A stretch of DNA of 64,000 nucleotides from Porticoccaceae bacterium (GCA_024644595.1 JAHEHL010000002.1:289774-353773); one strand, 5' to 3'. Counted from the first letter of the stretch, positions 37,864 through 48,923 are shown. Program-made: numbers and translations. Notes: a model not told the origin generated them from the letters alone.

Positions 37864-39144
37864 ATGGAATTCTTTACTGAATACGGGACTATCCTAATTT
37901 TACTGGCTGCTATGTGCGGCTTCTTTATGGCCTGGGGCGTGGGCGCAAATGATGTGGCCAATGCCATGGGTACCTCCGTGGGCTCAAAAGCACTAACCAT
38001 CAAACAGGCGATTTTGATTGCAATGGTTTTCGAGTTTGCCGGTGCCTATCTTGCAGGTGGCGAGGTGACCTCAACGATTCGCAAAGGGATTGTCGACTCC
38101 GCAATATTCGTAGATAGGCCCGAAGATCTGGTGTTTGGTATGTTATCAGCTCTGCTGGCGGCGGGTTTCTGGTTGTTGATTGCCAGTTTTATGGGCTGGC
38201 CGGTCTCGACCACGCACTCTATTGTCGGTGCCATTGTTGGCTTTGCTTCAGTGGGCGTCTCTGTCGATGCGGTGAGCTGGGGCAAGGTTGGCACGATTGT
38301 CGCCAGCTGGGTGGTCTCACCAGTCATTGCTGGAACGATCTCATTTCTGCTGTTCCGCAGTGTGCAGCATCTAATCCTTCTACAGGAGGACCCTTTTACG
38401 AAAGCCAAGCGCTATATTCCTATTTATATGTTTTTCGTTGGCTTTCTGATCGCTATGGTGACCTTGCTTAAAGGTCTTAAACATGTATTTAAAGACCATA
38501 ATATGTCGCTGACATTCTTCGAAAATGCCGCCATCGCGTCAGCGGTGGGCATACTGGTCGCTATGATTGGCAGCTATCTCCTCTCCCATGTGCATCGTGA
38601 TCTCAGCCTTGAAGAGGGAAATCGCTTCGCAAACGTTGAGCGTGTGTTTGCCGTGCTGATGATCTTTACCGCTTGCAGCATGGCATTTGCCCATGGTTCA
38701 AACGATGTGGCCAATGCGGTAGGCCCACTGGCCGCAGTGGTCAGCATTGTGACCTCAGAGGGCAACATCGCCGCCAAGGCCGCCATGCCCCCATGGATAC
38801 TGCTGCTGGGTGGCGGCGGCATCGTGGTCGGCCTGGCAACCTATGGCTTCAAAGTGATGGGCACCATCGGTCGCAAGATCACCGAACTAACCCCAAGCCG
38901 CGGCTTTGCAGCAGAATTGGGTGCCGCCGGCACAGTGGTTATCGCCTCGGGAACCGGACTGCCAATTTCAACCACGCACACTCTGGTCGGTGCCGTACTC
39001 GGTGTTGGCTTGGCGCGGGGTATCGGCGCGTTAAATCTCGGTGTGGTAGGCTCAATCTTCTTATCGTGGTTAGTGACACTGCCTGCCGGGGCCGGGTTAT
39101 CTATCCTGTTCTTCTTCGGTTTTAAAGCAGCCTTCGGACAGTAA
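37864..39144 (+). CDS. pit: Low-affinity inorganic phosphate transporter (PiT family)
   Basis: Proton- or cation-coupled phosphate symporter of the inner membrane. 426 residues with about ten membrane helices. The two inverted-repeat signatures are clear: GVGANDVANAMGTSVGSKAL (~27-46) and AHGSNDVANAVGPLAA (~276-291). WPVSTTHSIVGAIVGFA and LPISTTHTLVGAVLGVG mark the second motif of each half. Confidence 0.95.
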   Translation: MEFFTEYGTILILLAAMCGFFMAWGVGANDVANAMGTSVGSKALTIKQAILIAMVFEFAGAYLAGGEVTSTIRKGIVDSAIFVDRPEDLVFGMLSALLAAGFWLLIASFMGWPVSTTHSIVGAIVGFASVGVSVDAVSWGKVGTIVASWVVSPVIAGTISFLLFRSVQHLILLQEDPFTKAKRYIPIYMFFVGFLIAMVTLLKGLKHVFKDHNMSLTFFENAAIASAVGILVAMIGSYLLSHVHRDLSLEEGNRFANVERVFAVLMIFTACSMAFAHGSNDVANAVGPLAAVVSIVTSEGNIAAKAAMPPWILLLGGGGIVVGLATYGFKVMGTIGRKITELTPSRGFAAELGAAGTVVIASGTGLPISTTHTLVGAVLGVGLARGIGALNLGVVGSIFLSWLVTLPAGAGLSILFFFGFKAAFGQ

Positions 39145-39150
39145 CTATTT

Positions 39151-39196
39151 CAGACTAACCGCTGCTGGCACTTAAAGGTTATCAGCGGTCAGTCTG
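39151..39196. other. Long hairpin between pit and the ACT-domain gene
   Basis: CAGACTAACCGCTG (39151-39164) pairs with CAGCGGTCAGTCTG (39183-39196) with a single A/C mismatch and an 18-base loop. The right arm is inside the last codons of the convergent ACT gene. No T-run on either side, so a factor-dependent terminator or RNA-stabilising structure is more likely than an intrinsic terminator. Confidence 0.6.
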
Positions 39197-39580
39197 TTGC
39201 AGCAGCGCCATTGCTCGATCAGCCTCAGCTGAGGGGACAAAGATATGGTCGTGGAAATAAGCGGCGATTACGTTGGCGCTGATACCCTGCTCGGCAAGCC
39301 TGCCTGACACCGCGGCAGTCAACCCCACCGCGTCCAGACTCGAATAAACATTCAGTGTAATGTATTTAAAGCTGCCTTGATAAGCCATACCCGCGCTATC
39401 GGCAGTACTTTTTGGCAGCACCAAGGTCAGCCCCTCAGCCTCTACAAACGCTGCCAGCGGGCTAAGCTCGGCAAGGTCTCCGTACAGCCCCTCTGCAACA
39501 GTGCAAAAAACATAATCCTGCTGATCAAGGCTGGGAGACAAATTATTTAGCAGTGTTATCAGGTCAGTTTCGCCGGTCAT
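39182..39580 (-). CDS. ACT-domain protein (DUF2241-type)
   Basis: 132 residues with two ACT-like halves: DYVFCTVAEGLYGDLAELSP and YITLNVYSSLDAVGLTAAVS followed by ISANVIAAYFHDHIFVPSAE. Such stand-alone ACT proteins are thought to bind small ligands; no function is known. Its ATG overlaps the stop of the preceding small membrane gene (ATGA). Confidence 0.85.
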   Translation of the reverse strand: MTGETDLITLLNNLSPSLDQQDYVFCTVAEGLYGDLAELSPLAAFVEAEGLTLVLPKSTADSAGMAYQGSFKYITLNVYSSLDAVGLTAAVSGRLAEQGISANVIAAYFHDHIFVPSAEADRAMALLQQTDR

Positions 39581-39768
39581 TTATTGTTCTCATTTTGAGG
39601 TGCGGTATCAGACGGTTTGCAAAGAAACGCAAAAGGAATCGCAAACGGCCCAAACAATACCCCCATCCACCCCCAGAATCGAGTATTGCCTGCGCGGTGT
39701 TTTGCAATTTGATAGCACGCGATAACAGAAAGAATATTGATCACTAACAATGCATAAGCTGTAAGCAT
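39577..39768 (-). CDS. Small two-helix membrane protein
   Basis: 63 residues from the ATG at 39768, preceded by GAGGAG at five bases (a GTG at 39774 is less likely). Helix one at ~1-22 (LTAYALLVINILSVIACYQI), helix two at ~32-50 (FWGWMGVLFGPFAIPFAFL), then a short polar tail. The good ribosome-binding site and the ATGA overlap with the ACT gene argue it is real. Function not recognised. Confidence 0.65.
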   Translation of the reverse strand: MLTAYALLVINILSVIACYQIAKHRAGNTRFWGWMGVLFGPFAIPFAFLCKPSDTAPQNENNK

Positions 39769-39832
39769 TACCACTCCTCGTTACAGGCGGGGCAAATGAA
39801 CCGGATAGGACCGGGAAAATCACACTCGCTCA

Positions 39833-40192
39833 CTAGACACCCATATCCGACCAGACTGCAAACTCATTACCACTGGGCTCAGTAAAATGAAATCGGCGTC
39901 CGCCCGGAAAGTTAAAGATCGGCTTGATAATGCTTCCGCCAAACGCTTTGATTTTGCTCAATGTACCCTCGAGATCTTTGCTGTAAAAGATAACAAGTGC
40001 TGCGCCATCGGCTGTTCTAGAGCGCAGGTTAGCTCTGAAGAAGCCGCCGTCGAGGCCCTGCCCTGAAAATGCTGTGTAGTCAGGGCCATAGTCGACAAAG
40101 GACCAATTGAAAGCCTGCTCAAAAAATGCCTTGGTTGCCGCCATGTCACAAGATGGGAGCTCAACATAATTTAACTTTTCATGTTCATTCAT
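39833..40192 (-). CDS. VOC (glyoxalase/bleomycin-resistance) superfamily protein
   Basis: 119 residues with two beta-alpha-beta-beta-beta modules: LNYVELPSCDMAATKAFFEQ at the start and FHFTEPSGNEFAVWS at the end, the latter supplying a typical C-terminal Glu ligand. Substrate unknown; similar proteins are often annotated as glyoxalase-like. It lies alone on the minus strand between small genes. Confidence 0.87.
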   Translation of the reverse strand: MNEHEKLNYVELPSCDMAATKAFFEQAFNWSFVDYGPDYTAFSGQGLDGGFFRANLRSRTADGAALVIFYSKDLEGTLSKIKAFGGSIIKPIFNFPGGRRFHFTEPSGNEFAVWSDMGV

Positions 40193-40287
40193 AAGCCGAC
40201 CTCTAAGGGGAGATTTGGAAAAGCGTAATCTAGATTAAATATGAGCGCAAAGCAGAAGCGATGGCTTATTGAATATAGATCAACAAA

Positions 40288-40575
40288 TTATCGTTGCTTG
40301 TACGCCCCTGAGGTCCAGGGATTGGGCTTGGTAGTTGCTGCTGGAGAGCTGGACTTTTCAAAGGTGACAATATAGAGCTCTTCCACCTTCTCCCGTGCCC
40401 ACTGAGTCTTGCGCAAGAACTTAAGACTCGACTTGATTGAGGGGTCGCTTTTGAAGCAGTTAATATTGATGCGCTCTGCGAGAGACACCCAGCCAAAGTG
40501 CTTCACCAATTCAGTAACAACTGTCTCAAGCGTAATGCCATGCAGAGGATTATTGGGTTGCGCGGGATCTCTCAT
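40288..40575 (-). CDS. VF530 family protein (DUF2132)
   Basis: 95 residues. [20 protein letters not shown] and [20 protein letters not shown] are diagnostic of the VF530 family, small helical proteins proposed from structure to bind nucleic acid. The Pro/Ser/Thr-rich last 20 residues are an extension. Function not established. Confidence 0.88.
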   Translation of the reverse strand: MRDPAQPNNPLHGITLETVVTELVKHFGWVSLAERININCFKSDPSIKSSLKFLRKTQWAREKVEELYIVTFEKSSSPAATTKPNPWTSGAYKQR

Positions 40576-40599
40576 TATTAGCTCTAATCTCGCGATTGT

Positions 40600-40914
40600 T
40601 TAGGCGAAGTATGAACAGACATAGTTGGTGATCTGCTGCACCCTGACACCAAATTTCGCCGCAGCTGGAACCTCGAAAGACATCCCTCCACTAAACGCTT
40701 GCCACTCACCTGTACCGGGTAATAACACGTCCAATTTGCCAGAAGTGATTTCCATCAACTCGTTGACCTCGGTGCCAAATTCATACTCACCGGGCAGCAT
40801 CACACCCAATGTTTTCAGCGTACCGTCGGCAAACACAATAGCGCGACTGGTCACTTGACCATCGAAATAGACATTAGCTTCCTTACTCACACTGACATTG
40901 GCAAAATCGGTCAT
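40600..40914 (-). CDS. ppnP: Pyrimidine/purine nucleoside phosphorylase (YaiE/PpnP)
   Basis: Cupin-fold enzyme that phosphorolyses several nucleosides. 104 residues from the ATG at 40914 (MTDFANVSVSKEANVYFDGQ), chosen because AAGGAA lies seven bases before it. GVMLPGEYEFGTEVNELMEI, SGKLDVLLPG and FEVPAAAKFGVRV match the E. coli protein along its length. Confidence 0.92.
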   Translation of the reverse strand: MTDFANVSVSKEANVYFDGQVTSRAIVFADGTLKTLGVMLPGEYEFGTEVNELMEITSGKLDVLLPGTGEWQAFSGGMSFEVPAAAKFGVRVQQITNYVCSYFA

Positions 40915-41081
40915 CTTCATTTCCTTTAAACAAATTAGCGTTACACAGAGCAGAAAGGCTTTCACTGCAGCACGGGAGCGTGATTATACCGATAGACAGA
41001 ACCCAATAACTATCCCGAAGCTATTAATGCAATACCTGACGAGGAAACTGAACGCTGGAAATCGACAATCCTAGGTTTTTG

Positions 41082-41113
41082 GATTGGAAAAAGAAGGGCG
41101 CCGAAGCGCCCTT
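41082..41113 (-). terminator. Intrinsic terminator of tkt-epd-pgk-fba
   Basis: Minus-strand AAGGGCGC, tetraloop TTCG, GCGCCCTT (41113-41094), then CTTTTTCC. Perfect eight-pair stem with a stable UUCG loop, 24 bases after the fba stop. Confidence 0.85.
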
Positions 41114-41136
41114 TCTACTAACCATTAACGGAACTA

Positions 41137-42201
41137 TCAGTTAATTTTCGCATCCAGTTCTCCACTTAAATAACGCTCAGTCATAGCATCGAGACTCAGC
41201 GCTTTAATCCTCTGGGCGTTGCCGGCGGTACCAAAGGCCTCGTAACGTGCCACAGCGATAGCTTGCATGGCGCTGGTGGTTTCCTTGAGATAGGCTCGCG
41301 GGTCAAAGGCCGCTGGATTATCGGCGAGGAAGCGTCGCACTGCGCCAGTGGATGCAAGACGCAAATCAGTGTCGATATTCACTTTGCGCACACCGTGCTT
41401 GATACCTTCACAGATTTGTTCGACCGGCACACCATAGGTTTCGGGGATTGCACCACCATATTGGTTGATCACTTTCAGCCATTCTTGTGGCACCGAGGAA
41501 GAACCGTGCATAACCAAGTGGGTGCCCGGAATGCGTCGGTTGATTTCCTTGATGCGGTCGATGGCGAGAATATCACCTGTGGGTGGGCGGCTGAATTTGT
41601 ACGCGCCGTGGGAGGTTCCGCAAGCAATAGCCAGCGCATCGACGCCGGTTTTAGCGACAAAGTCGGCTGCTTCTTCAGGGTCTGTAAGCATCTGGTCATG
41701 GGTCAACTTGCCTTCGGCGCCAACGCCATCTTCCTCTCCCGCCTCACCGGTTTCCAGTGAGCCGAGACAGCCGAGCTCACCTTCCACCGACACACCACAG
41801 GCATGGGCCATCTCAACCGCACGTTTGGTGACATCAACGTTGTACTCGTAACTAGCTGGCGTTTTGCCATCTTCCTCGAGCGAACCGTCCATCATCACGG
41901 AGCTAAAACCAAGCTGAATCGAGCGCTGACAAATAGCGGGGCTGGTACCGTGATCCTGGTGCATGCATACCGGGATATGCGGCCACTCTTCGATGGCGGC
42001 GAGAATCAGGTGGCGCAGGAAGGGAGCGCCGGCATATTTGCGTGCGCCGGCGGAAGCCTGAACGATAACCGGACTATCGGTCTGGTCCGCAGCCATCATA
42101 ATGGCGCGCATCTGTTCTAGGTTGTTGACGTTAAATGCGGGTACACCGTAATCGTGCTCAGCGGCGTGGTCCAGCAGTTGTCGTAAAGATATAAGTGCCA
42201 T
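41137..42201 (-). CDS. fba: Fructose-bisphosphate aldolase, class II
   Basis: Zinc-dependent aldolase of glycolysis/gluconeogenesis. 354 residues, the length of the Calvin-cycle-type subgroup, which here serves general carbon metabolism. Metal ligands in [40 protein letters not shown] and [20 protein letters not shown] are conserved. Last gene of the operon, 37 bases after pgk. Confidence 0.96.
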   Translation of the reverse strand: MALISLRQLLDHAAEHDYGVPAFNVNNLEQMRAIMMAADQTDSPVIVQASAGARKYAGAPFLRHLILAAIEEWPHIPVCMHQDHGTSPAICQRSIQLGFSSVMMDGSLEEDGKTPASYEYNVDVTKRAVEMAHACGVSVEGELGCLGSLETGEAGEEDGVGAEGKLTHDQMLTDPEEAADFVAKTGVDALAIACGTSHGAYKFSRPPTGDILAIDRIKEINRRIPGTHLVMHGSSSVPQEWLKVINQYGGAIPETYGVPVEQICEGIKHGVRKVNIDTDLRLASTGAVRRFLADNPAAFDPRAYLKETTSAMQAIAVARYEAFGTAGNAQRIKALSLDAMTERYLSGELDAKIN

Positions 42202-42238
42202 GATGCTCTTCCTTCATCAATCTCGTTAATAAAATCGT

Positions 42239-43402
42239 TTAATCATTAGCCCGCTGCTGCAGAATGGTCACCGCGGGTAGCTCTTTACCCTCAACATATT
42301 CCAAAAATGCACCTCCTCCCGTTGATATATAGGAGACCTGGTTAGCGATGCCGTATTTGTCGACCGCAGCCAAGGTGTCGCCGCCCCCAGCAATGGAGAA
42401 TGCAGGACTCCTAGCAATTGCCAAAGACAGCGTCTTTGTGCCTTCGCCAAATTGGTCAAACTCAAAAACGCCGACCGGGCCATTCCAAATAATGGTGCCC
42501 ATGCCCAGCAGGAGTTTTGCCAGGGCGGCGGCGGAGTCGGGACCGATATCAAAAATCATATCGTCTTCGGCGACATCGTCCACTGATTTAACGATGGCTT
42601 CGGTCGTCTCGGAAAAAGCCTTGCCGACGACGACATCTGTAGGCAATGGGATGCTGACTTTTTGCATTAGCGCTTGTGCGGCGGGAATCAGAGCGGCCTC
42701 GTAGAGAGATTTGCCAACCGGCTTGCCGGCGGCCGCAAGAAAGGTGTTGGCAATGCCGCCACCAACGATAAGCTGATCAACTTTGGTCGACAACGTTTCC
42801 AGTACCATCAATTTTGTCGAGACTTTGGAGCCGCCAACAATTGCAGCGACTGGCGGTGTTGGTGCCGCAAGTGCTTTTTCCAGCGCATTCAGTTCATTGG
42901 CGAGCAAGGGTCCCGCACAGGCTAACGACGCAAATTTGGCCACACCATGAGTTGAAGCCTGCGCACGGTGGGCGGTGCCAAAAGCATCCATCACAAAAAT
43001 GTCACAGAGCTTGGCATAGGCTTTGGCGAGCGTGTCGTCGTTCTTTTTTTCGCCGGGATTAAAGCGCACATTTTCCAGCATCACCACATCGCCGTCGTTC
43101 ATCTCAATACCACTTTTCCAGCTCTGTTCGAGTCGAACCTTCTGACCGAGAAGTTCGCTGAGATAGTTGGCTACCGGCGCCAGACTGAACTCAGCGTTGT
43201 ACTCGCCTTCGTTGGGTCGACCCAGATGAGACATGAGGATAACTTTGGCACCCGCACTAATGGCGTGTTTAATGGTGGGAAGCGCGGCTTTGATGCGGGC
43301 GTCACTGGTAACTTGGCCATCCTTGACTGGGACATTGAGGTCTTCACGGATCAGTACTTTTTTGCTGGTTAAATCCAGCTCGGTCATTAATTTGACAGTC
43401 AT
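42239..43402 (-). CDS. pgk: Phosphoglycerate kinase
   Basis: Interconverts 1,3-bisphosphoglycerate and 3-phosphoglycerate with ATP formation. 387 residues; the second of two adjacent ATGs (43402) fits the AAGGG spacing. [56 protein letters not shown] and a C-terminal [19 protein letters not shown] are intact. Its product feeds SerA, also in this window. Confidence 0.97.
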   Translation of the reverse strand: MTVKLMTELDLTSKKVLIREDLNVPVKDGQVTSDARIKAALPTIKHAISAGAKVILMSHLGRPNEGEYNAEFSLAPVANYLSELLGQKVRLEQSWKSGIEMNDGDVVMLENVRFNPGEKKNDDTLAKAYAKLCDIFVMDAFGTAHRAQASTHGVAKFASLACAGPLLANELNALEKALAAPTPPVAAIVGGSKVSTKLMVLETLSTKVDQLIVGGGIANTFLAAAGKPVGKSLYEAALIPAAQALMQKVSIPLPTDVVVGKAFSETTEAIVKSVDDVAEDDMIFDIGPDSAAALAKLLLGMGTIIWNGPVGVFEFDQFGEGTKTLSLAIARSPAFSIAGGGDTLAAVDKYGIANQVSYISTGGGAFLEYVEGKELPAVTILQQRAND

Positions 43403-43456
43403 CATAGCCCTTCTGTTTCGTGATTCTGTTTAGCCCTCACAAACTCGTCCATCTGT

Positions 43457-44485
43457 CTAAGGCCGGGAAGAGGTCTCTGAATTACACCAATGCAGTAATG
43501 TATCGAGCATCCTGTTGGCGTAACCCCATTCGTTGTCGAACCAAATCAATACTTTAACCAGCTTTCCCTGACTGACTCGGGTTTGGCTCGCATCGACAAT
43601 ACCGCTGCGCGGATCGTGGTTAAAGTCACAGGAAGCCAGCGGCTCCTCAGTATAGCCAAGCACACCTTCTAAAGAATGCAACGAAGCCTGTTCGAGGGCG
43701 GCGTTAATGGTAGCACTATTCACTTGTGTATTGACCATTACCGATAGATCGATCGCCGATACGTTGACCGTAGGCACGCGCATCGCCTGAGCCTGAAAAC
43801 GCCCGGTCAACTCAGGCAAGATGCGATCAATGCCCAGAGCCAGGCCGGTATCAACCGGAATAATCGATTGCATTGCGGCACGGGTCTTGCGCAGATCGGT
43901 GTTGTGATAGGCGTCGATAACCGGTTGGTCATTCATCGCCGAATGGATGGTGGTGATCACGCCACCCTCTATGCCGAACTTGTCGTGCAGTACCTTGATT
44001 ACTGGAACCACACAGTTAGTCGAGCAGGACGCGCTGGAAATAATCGTTTCATCACCGGTAAGGAGATGCTCGTTGATGCCGTACACAATAGTGGCATCAA
44101 CATTGGATTCTGCCGGCTGCGAAAATAACACTCGCCGAGCACCGCTGGTTAGGTGTTGCTCCGCGGTGGCGCGATCGGCAAAAGCACCGCTACACTCGAG
44201 CACAACATCGACATTAAGTTTAGCCCATAGCAGTTGGTCGAGATTCTGTTGATGAAGAATGGTGATGCTATCGCCATTGATACAGATCTTATCCTCAGAT
44301 GCCTCGACGATCCCCGGGAAACGCCCGTGGGTGGAATCATAGCGAGTCAGATGAGCAATCGTCTTGCTGTCGGCAAGTTCATTGATTGCCACCACCTGAA
44401 CGGTCTTGCGCGCCTCTGATTCATAGAGCGCGCGCAACACCGAGCGGCCAATACGGCCATAGCCATTAATGGCTATTCGCAACAT
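43457..44485 (-). CDS. epd: Erythrose-4-phosphate dehydrogenase (GapA paralogue)
   Basis: NAD-dependent oxidation of erythrose 4-phosphate, the entry to pyridoxal phosphate synthesis. 342 residues with [18 protein letters not shown] and catalytic Cys in [17 protein letters not shown]. It is assigned to Epd rather than GapA by [20 protein letters not shown] and the [20 protein letters not shown] segment, and by the epd-pgk-fba order. The ATG overlaps the tkt stop (TAATG). Confidence 0.92.
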   Translation of the reverse strand: MLRIAINGYGRIGRSVLRALYESEARKTVQVVAINELADSKTIAHLTRYDSTHGRFPGIVEASEDKICINGDSITILHQQNLDQLLWAKLNVDVVLECSGAFADRATAEQHLTSGARRVLFSQPAESNVDATIVYGINEHLLTGDETIISSASCSTNCVVPVIKVLHDKFGIEGGVITTIHSAMNDQPVIDAYHNTDLRKTRAAMQSIIPVDTGLALGIDRILPELTGRFQAQAMRVPTVNVSAIDLSVMVNTQVNSATINAALEQASLHSLEGVLGYTEEPLASCDFNHDPRSGIVDASQTRVSQGKLVKVLIWFDNEWGYANRMLDTLLHWCNSETSSRP

Positions 44486-46479
44486 TACCCCATTACCTCG
44501 AGAATATTGGCAACCACATTATCGACGGTGAAACCAAATTGTTTCATCAGCTCTTCGCCCGGCGCAGATTCGCCAAAGCTGGTCATGCCCACTACGCGGC
44601 CATCGAGGCCAACAAACTTGTACCAGTAATCAGCGTGTAGTGCTTCAACCGCAATCCGCGCTCTGATCGTGGGCGGCAACACCGCATCCCGATAGCTTGC
44701 GTCCTGAGCGGAGAAAATCTCGGCACAGGGCATCGACACAACACGCACCTCGGTACCCTGACCGGCCAGTTGTTCAGCGGCCGCCATTGCGAGTTCAACT
44801 TCCGAGCCGGTGGCAATCACAATCGCTTGAGGACTAGCACAATCACGCAGGATATAACCGCCACGCTGAATAGCGGCAACCTGATCTGCACTGCGCACCA
44901 TCGGGGCTAAGCCCTGACGACTAAATATCAAAGCGCTGGGGCCGTCACGACGTTCGATAGCACTTTTCCAACATACTGCTGACTCTACCGTGTCGCAGGG
45001 ACGCCAGGTGTTAAGGTTGGGTGTTGAGCGCAACGCACTTAACTGCTCGACAGGCTGATGCGTTGGGCCATCTTCGCCGAGACCAATTGAATCGTGGGTG
45101 TAGACAAATATGCTCTGCAAGCCCATCAGTGCCGACATGCGCACGGCATTGCGGGCATACTCCATAAACATCAGGAAGGTGGCGCCGTAATTCACAAAGC
45201 CGCCGTGAAGAGCAATACCGTTCATAATGGCGCTCATGCCGAACTCTCGAACGCCGTAATAAATGTAATTGCCGTCGGCATTATCACCGCTAATATCTTT
45301 GGAGCCGGACCAGATCGTCAGGTTGGAACCTGCCAAGTCAGCCGATCCGCCAAGCAGTTCCGGCAGCATCGGGCCATAGGCATTGAGGCAGTTCTGCGAC
45401 GCTTTGCGCGAGGCTACTTTTTCCATCTTTTCCTGACAGTCACGGATGTAGGCATCCGCTTGTGCGCTGAAGTCCTCTGGCAGATCGCCGCGGGTACGCC
45501 GCTCAAACTCTGCTGCCAGTTCGGGGTGAGCCGCGCGGTAGTCCTCAAGCTGGTTGGCCCAGCGGGTCTGTGCCGCGGCGCCTTTTTCGATGCCACTCCA
45601 ACCGGCGTAGACTTCGTCAGGAATTTCAAACGGCCCATGGTTCCAGCCGAGTTGCTTGCGGGTCAGCGCCACTTCGTCCACACCCAGTGCAGCACCGTGG
45701 CAATCTTCCTTGCCCTGTTTGTTTGGCGAACCAAATCCGATAATCGTTTTGCAGCAGATCAGGGTCGGCTTGCCCGTCTCAGTCTGCGCCTGATCAATGG
45801 CCGCTTTAATCGCATCGCTATCATGGCCATCGACATCGGCAATAACATGCCAGCCATAAGATGCAAAGCGCGCCGGCGTGTCATCGCTGAACCAGCCTTC
45901 GACTTCTCCATCAATTGAAATGCCATTGTCATCGTAGAATGCGATCAACTTGCCAAGCTTTAGAGTGCCCGCAAGCGAACAGACTTCGTGCGAAATACCT
46001 TCCATCAGACAGCCATCACCAAGAAAAGTATAGGTGTGATGATCGACAATATTGTGGCCCGGACGATTAAATTGTGCCGCGAGCACCTTCTCTGCCAGCG
46101 CCATACCGACAGCATTGCTGATGCCCTGACCCAGCGGACCGGTAGTCGTTTCAACGCCGGGCGCATAACCGTATTCCGGATGGCCGGGAGTCTTGGAATG
46201 CAGTTGACGGAAATTTTTAATTTCTGCCATCGGCAGGTCGTAACCAGTCAGATGCAGCAGTGAGTAGAGCAGCATGGAGCCATGCCCGTTAGAGAGCACA
46301 AAGCGGTCTCTGTTGGCCCAAGTTGGATCTGCTGGGTTGTGGCTGAGATAGTCATTCCAGAGAACCTCGGCAATATCTGCCATGCCCATCGGGGCACCTG
46401 GATGGCCACTATTAGCCTGTTGTACAGCGTCCATACTGAGGGCGCGAACAGCGTTTGCAAGCTCTCTACGTGAGGCCAT
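44485..46479 (-). CDS. tkt: Transketolase
   Basis: Thiamine-diphosphate enzyme of the pentose phosphate pathway; produces the erythrose 4-phosphate used by Epd. 664 residues: [20 protein letters not shown], the ThDP motif [18 protein letters not shown], the pyrimidine domain with [20 protein letters not shown], and a C-terminal domain. First gene of tkt-epd-pgk-fba, with AGGAGTG upstream of the ATG. Confidence 0.97.
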   Translation of the reverse strand: MASRRELANAVRALSMDAVQQANSGHPGAPMGMADIAEVLWNDYLSHNPADPTWANRDRFVLSNGHGSMLLYSLLHLTGYDLPMAEIKNFRQLHSKTPGHPEYGYAPGVETTTGPLGQGISNAVGMALAEKVLAAQFNRPGHNIVDHHTYTFLGDGCLMEGISHEVCSLAGTLKLGKLIAFYDDNGISIDGEVEGWFSDDTPARFASYGWHVIADVDGHDSDAIKAAIDQAQTETGKPTLICCKTIIGFGSPNKQGKEDCHGAALGVDEVALTRKQLGWNHGPFEIPDEVYAGWSGIEKGAAAQTRWANQLEDYRAAHPELAAEFERRTRGDLPEDFSAQADAYIRDCQEKMEKVASRKASQNCLNAYGPMLPELLGGSADLAGSNLTIWSGSKDISGDNADGNYIYYGVREFGMSAIMNGIALHGGFVNYGATFLMFMEYARNAVRMSALMGLQSIFVYTHDSIGLGEDGPTHQPVEQLSALRSTPNLNTWRPCDTVESAVCWKSAIERRDGPSALIFSRQGLAPMVRSADQVAAIQRGGYILRDCASPQAIVIATGSEVELAMAAAEQLAGQGTEVRVVSMPCAEIFSAQDASYRDAVLPPTIRARIAVEALHADYWYKFVGLDGRVVGMTSFGESAPGEELMKQFGFTVDNVVANILEVMG

Positions 46480-46659
46480 TAATCATCACTCCTGGTAGCA
46501 AAAATTCAAGCGCGCATTGTCTCTTAGTCGGGGGGGGGCAGTAAACCGATATTCGTTATTTGGACGGCGGATTACCCTGCCTTTTTGGGCGGCGATGTAT
46601 TGGGCCATGCAAACCTGTGATATCCCAGCACGTGCAACTGTGCCCAGCCATTTCACCTT

Positions 46660-46701
46660 ATATAAAAATATTTTGATATAGCAAAATCGCTGTGTTAAAG
46701 T
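46660..46701 (+). promoter_or_regulatory. Predicted promoter and dyads before the ArsR-methyltransferase gene
   Basis: TTGATA (46673-46678), 17 bases, TAAAGT (46696-46701); the predicted start would be at or just before the ATG at 46709, and no Shine-Dalgarno is seen, so the mRNA may be leaderless. AAAATATTTT is a perfect palindrome within 46664-46674, and GATATAGC-N6-GCTGTGTT (46675-46696) is an imperfect one across the promoter; either could be the regulator's own operator. Confidence 0.5.
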
Positions 46702-46708
46702 CTCGCCC

Positions 46709-47713
46709 ATGAATAACCTCAGCCTTTTAGACAACCAGCCCAGAGCGGCCACTGATACCAGTGCAATTACTGCGCTGTGCAAAGCGGCGGGTGATCCTCT
46801 GCGGATGCAAGTTTTAAAGGTGCTGCAACAAAATGCGTATGGTGTTCTGGAACTCTGCCAGGTTTTTGATATCCGCCAATCAGCAATGAGCCACCACCTG
46901 AAAATTCTAGCTAATGCTGGCCTGGTGGCAACACGTCGCGAAGGCACCACGATTTTCTATCGCCGCAACGAAAGCCATCCAGATACCGATCTGCAGTCTC
47001 TGCAGCATGCATTGTTCCAGACGATTGATGATGCGGCACTTGATCCAGCCCTGCGCACACGTCTGGAATCGATCAATCGGGAGCGTTCAGCGGCGTCAGT
47101 GGCGTTCTTCAACCAAAACGCAGCGCGGTTTGAGGAAAATCAGGATTTAATCGCAAGCTGGGCAGACTATGGCGATAGCGTCGAGAGTTTTCTTGAGAGC
47201 AGCATCGCCAACCGCAACTCGGCGCTGGAGGTAGGCCCAGGTTATGGCCAGTTCCTGACCAAGCTATCGAGCACATTCGCCCACGTGACGGCGCTGGACA
47301 ACTCAGCAGAGATGCTTGAGCAGTGTCGCGGCAGGGCAACCCGTCAGGGTCTGCAAAATATTGCCTTTACGCTTGGCGATACCGGACTGGCGCTGCAGGA
47401 GCAGCTGCGCAGCGATTGCGTCTCATTAAATATGGTGCTCCACCACAACCCAACACCGGGCGATATTATCAATGACTGCGCGCAACTTTTAACTGATGGC
47501 GGTGTGCTTTTAATCACCGATCTATGCGCCCACGACCAGGATTGGGTTCAACAAGCCTGCGGTGACTTGTGGCTGGGCTTTGAACCACAGGAACTGACAC
47601 GCTGGGCAGAATCGGCCGGTTTAACCGAAGGCAACAGCCTCTATCTGGCGCAGCGCAATGGTTTTCGAATCCAACTCCGACAGTTTGTCAAAAGACTGCC
47701 CAATAAAAACTAA
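46709..47713 (+). CDS. ArsR-family regulator fused to a SAM-methyltransferase-like domain
   Basis: 334 residues. ArsR winged helix-turn-helix at ~15-95 (AAGDPLRMQVLKVLQQNAYG, DIRQSAMSHHLKILANAGLV), then a class I methyltransferase fold (~140-300) with motif I ALEVGPGYGQFLTKL and VTALDNSAEMLEQCR. This architecture and the genes that follow (metK, ahcY, metF) match SahR, described as an S-adenosylhomocysteine-responsive repressor of the SAM cycle in proteobacteria. The methyltransferase domain may sense SAH rather than catalyse. metK follows after 29 bases. Confidence 0.88.
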   Translation: MNNLSLLDNQPRAATDTSAITALCKAAGDPLRMQVLKVLQQNAYGVLELCQVFDIRQSAMSHHLKILANAGLVATRREGTTIFYRRNESHPDTDLQSLQHALFQTIDDAALDPALRTRLESINRERSAASVAFFNQNAARFEENQDLIASWADYGDSVESFLESSIANRNSALEVGPGYGQFLTKLSSTFAHVTALDNSAEMLEQCRGRATRQGLQNIAFTLGDTGLALQEQLRSDCVSLNMVLHHNPTPGDIINDCAQLLTDGGVLLITDLCAHDQDWVQQACGDLWLGFEPQELTRWAESAGLTEGNSLYLAQRNGFRIQLRQFVKRLPNKN

Positions 47714-47742
47714 CCGCAAGGTAGATTACAACGAGAAGGTTT

Positions 47743-48897
47743 ATGTCTAACTACAATATTTTCACCTCTGAATCAGTCTCTGAAGGCCATCCGGATAAAA
47801 TGGCTGATCAGATCTCTGATGCTGTTCTGGACGCCATTTTAAAAGACGACCCCCATTCCCGCGTTGCGGTTGAGACGATGGTCAAAACCGGTATGACTAT
47901 TATTGCCGGCGAAGTGCGCACCGCTACCTATGTTGATCTGGAGCAAATTGTTCGCGATGTGATTACCGGCATTGGCTACGACAGCTCAGAGGTTGGCTTT
48001 GACGGCAACTCCTGTGCAGTACTTAATGCGATCGGCAAACAGTCGAGCGACATTGCCCAGGGTGTCGACGAGGCAGAAAACAAGGATATTGGCGCCGGCG
48101 ATCAGGGCCTGATGTTTGGCTACGCCAGCAACGAAACCGACGTTTTAATGCCTGCACCCATTTATTACGCCCATCGCCTGATGGAGCGCCAGGCGCAGCT
48201 GCGTAAAAATGGCGTGCTATCATGGCTGCGCCCAGATGCCAAGAGCCAGGTCACACTGCGCTACGAAAATGGCAAACCTGTAGCCATCGATGCCGTCGTG
48301 TTGTCGACTCAGCACGCAGAAAATATCTCGCTCAGTGATCTGCAAGAAGCGGTGCGCGAAGAGATTATCGATCATGTGTTGCCCGAAGAGTGGCTCCATG
48401 CTGGCACCCAATACCATATTAACCCGACTGGTCAGTTTATTATTGGCGGGCCGATGGGCGACTGTGGTCTCACAGGCCGCAAGATTATTGTCGATACCTA
48501 TGGCGGCATGGCCCACCACGGTGGTGGCGCATTTTCCGGAAAAGACCCCACCAAAGTGGATCGCTCCGCGGCCTATGCCGGTCGCTATGTGGCAAAAAAT
48601 ATTGTCGCTGCGGGTCTGGCTGATCGCTGTGAAATTCAGGTTTCCTATGCCATTGGTGTTTCCGAGCCGACTTCAATCAGTATCAATACCTTTGGCACCG
48701 GCAAGCTTTCCGATGCTGCGATTGTCGATTTGATTCGCCAGCACTTTGATCTGCGCCCACGTGGTTTGATTGAGATGCTCGATTTGCGTCGGCCGATCTA
48801 CCAACCCACCGCATCCTACGGGCACTTTGGCCGCGAGCTGGAGGCCTTTACCTGGGAAAAAACTGACAAAGCTGCTGACTTGCAGAAAGCTCTTTAA
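47743..48897 (+). CDS. metK: S-adenosylmethionine synthetase
   Basis: Makes SAM from methionine and ATP. 384 residues with [36 protein letters not shown] and [26 protein letters not shown] precedes the ATG. Second gene of the SAM-cycle cluster. Confidence 0.98.
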   Translation: MSNYNIFTSESVSEGHPDKMADQISDAVLDAILKDDPHSRVAVETMVKTGMTIIAGEVRTATYVDLEQIVRDVITGIGYDSSEVGFDGNSCAVLNAIGKQSSDIAQGVDEAENKDIGAGDQGLMFGYASNETDVLMPAPIYYAHRLMERQAQLRKNGVLSWLRPDAKSQVTLRYENGKPVAIDAVVLSTQHAENISLSDLQEAVREEIIDHVLPEEWLHAGTQYHINPTGQFIIGGPMGDCGLTGRKIIVDTYGGMAHHGGGAFSGKDPTKVDRSAAYAGRYVAKNIVAAGLADRCEIQVSYAIGVSEPTSISINTFGTGKLSDAAIVDLIRQHFDLRPRGLIEMLDLRRPIYQPTASYGHFGRELEAFTWEKTDKAADLQKAL

Positions 48898-48923
48898 AAC
48901 CGATAGCAAACAGGATTCTTATA

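Noticed and set aside
45094-45918. Open frame antisense to tkt (274 codons)
   Set aside because: A mirror of transketolase codon bias; no ribosome-binding site or known fold.
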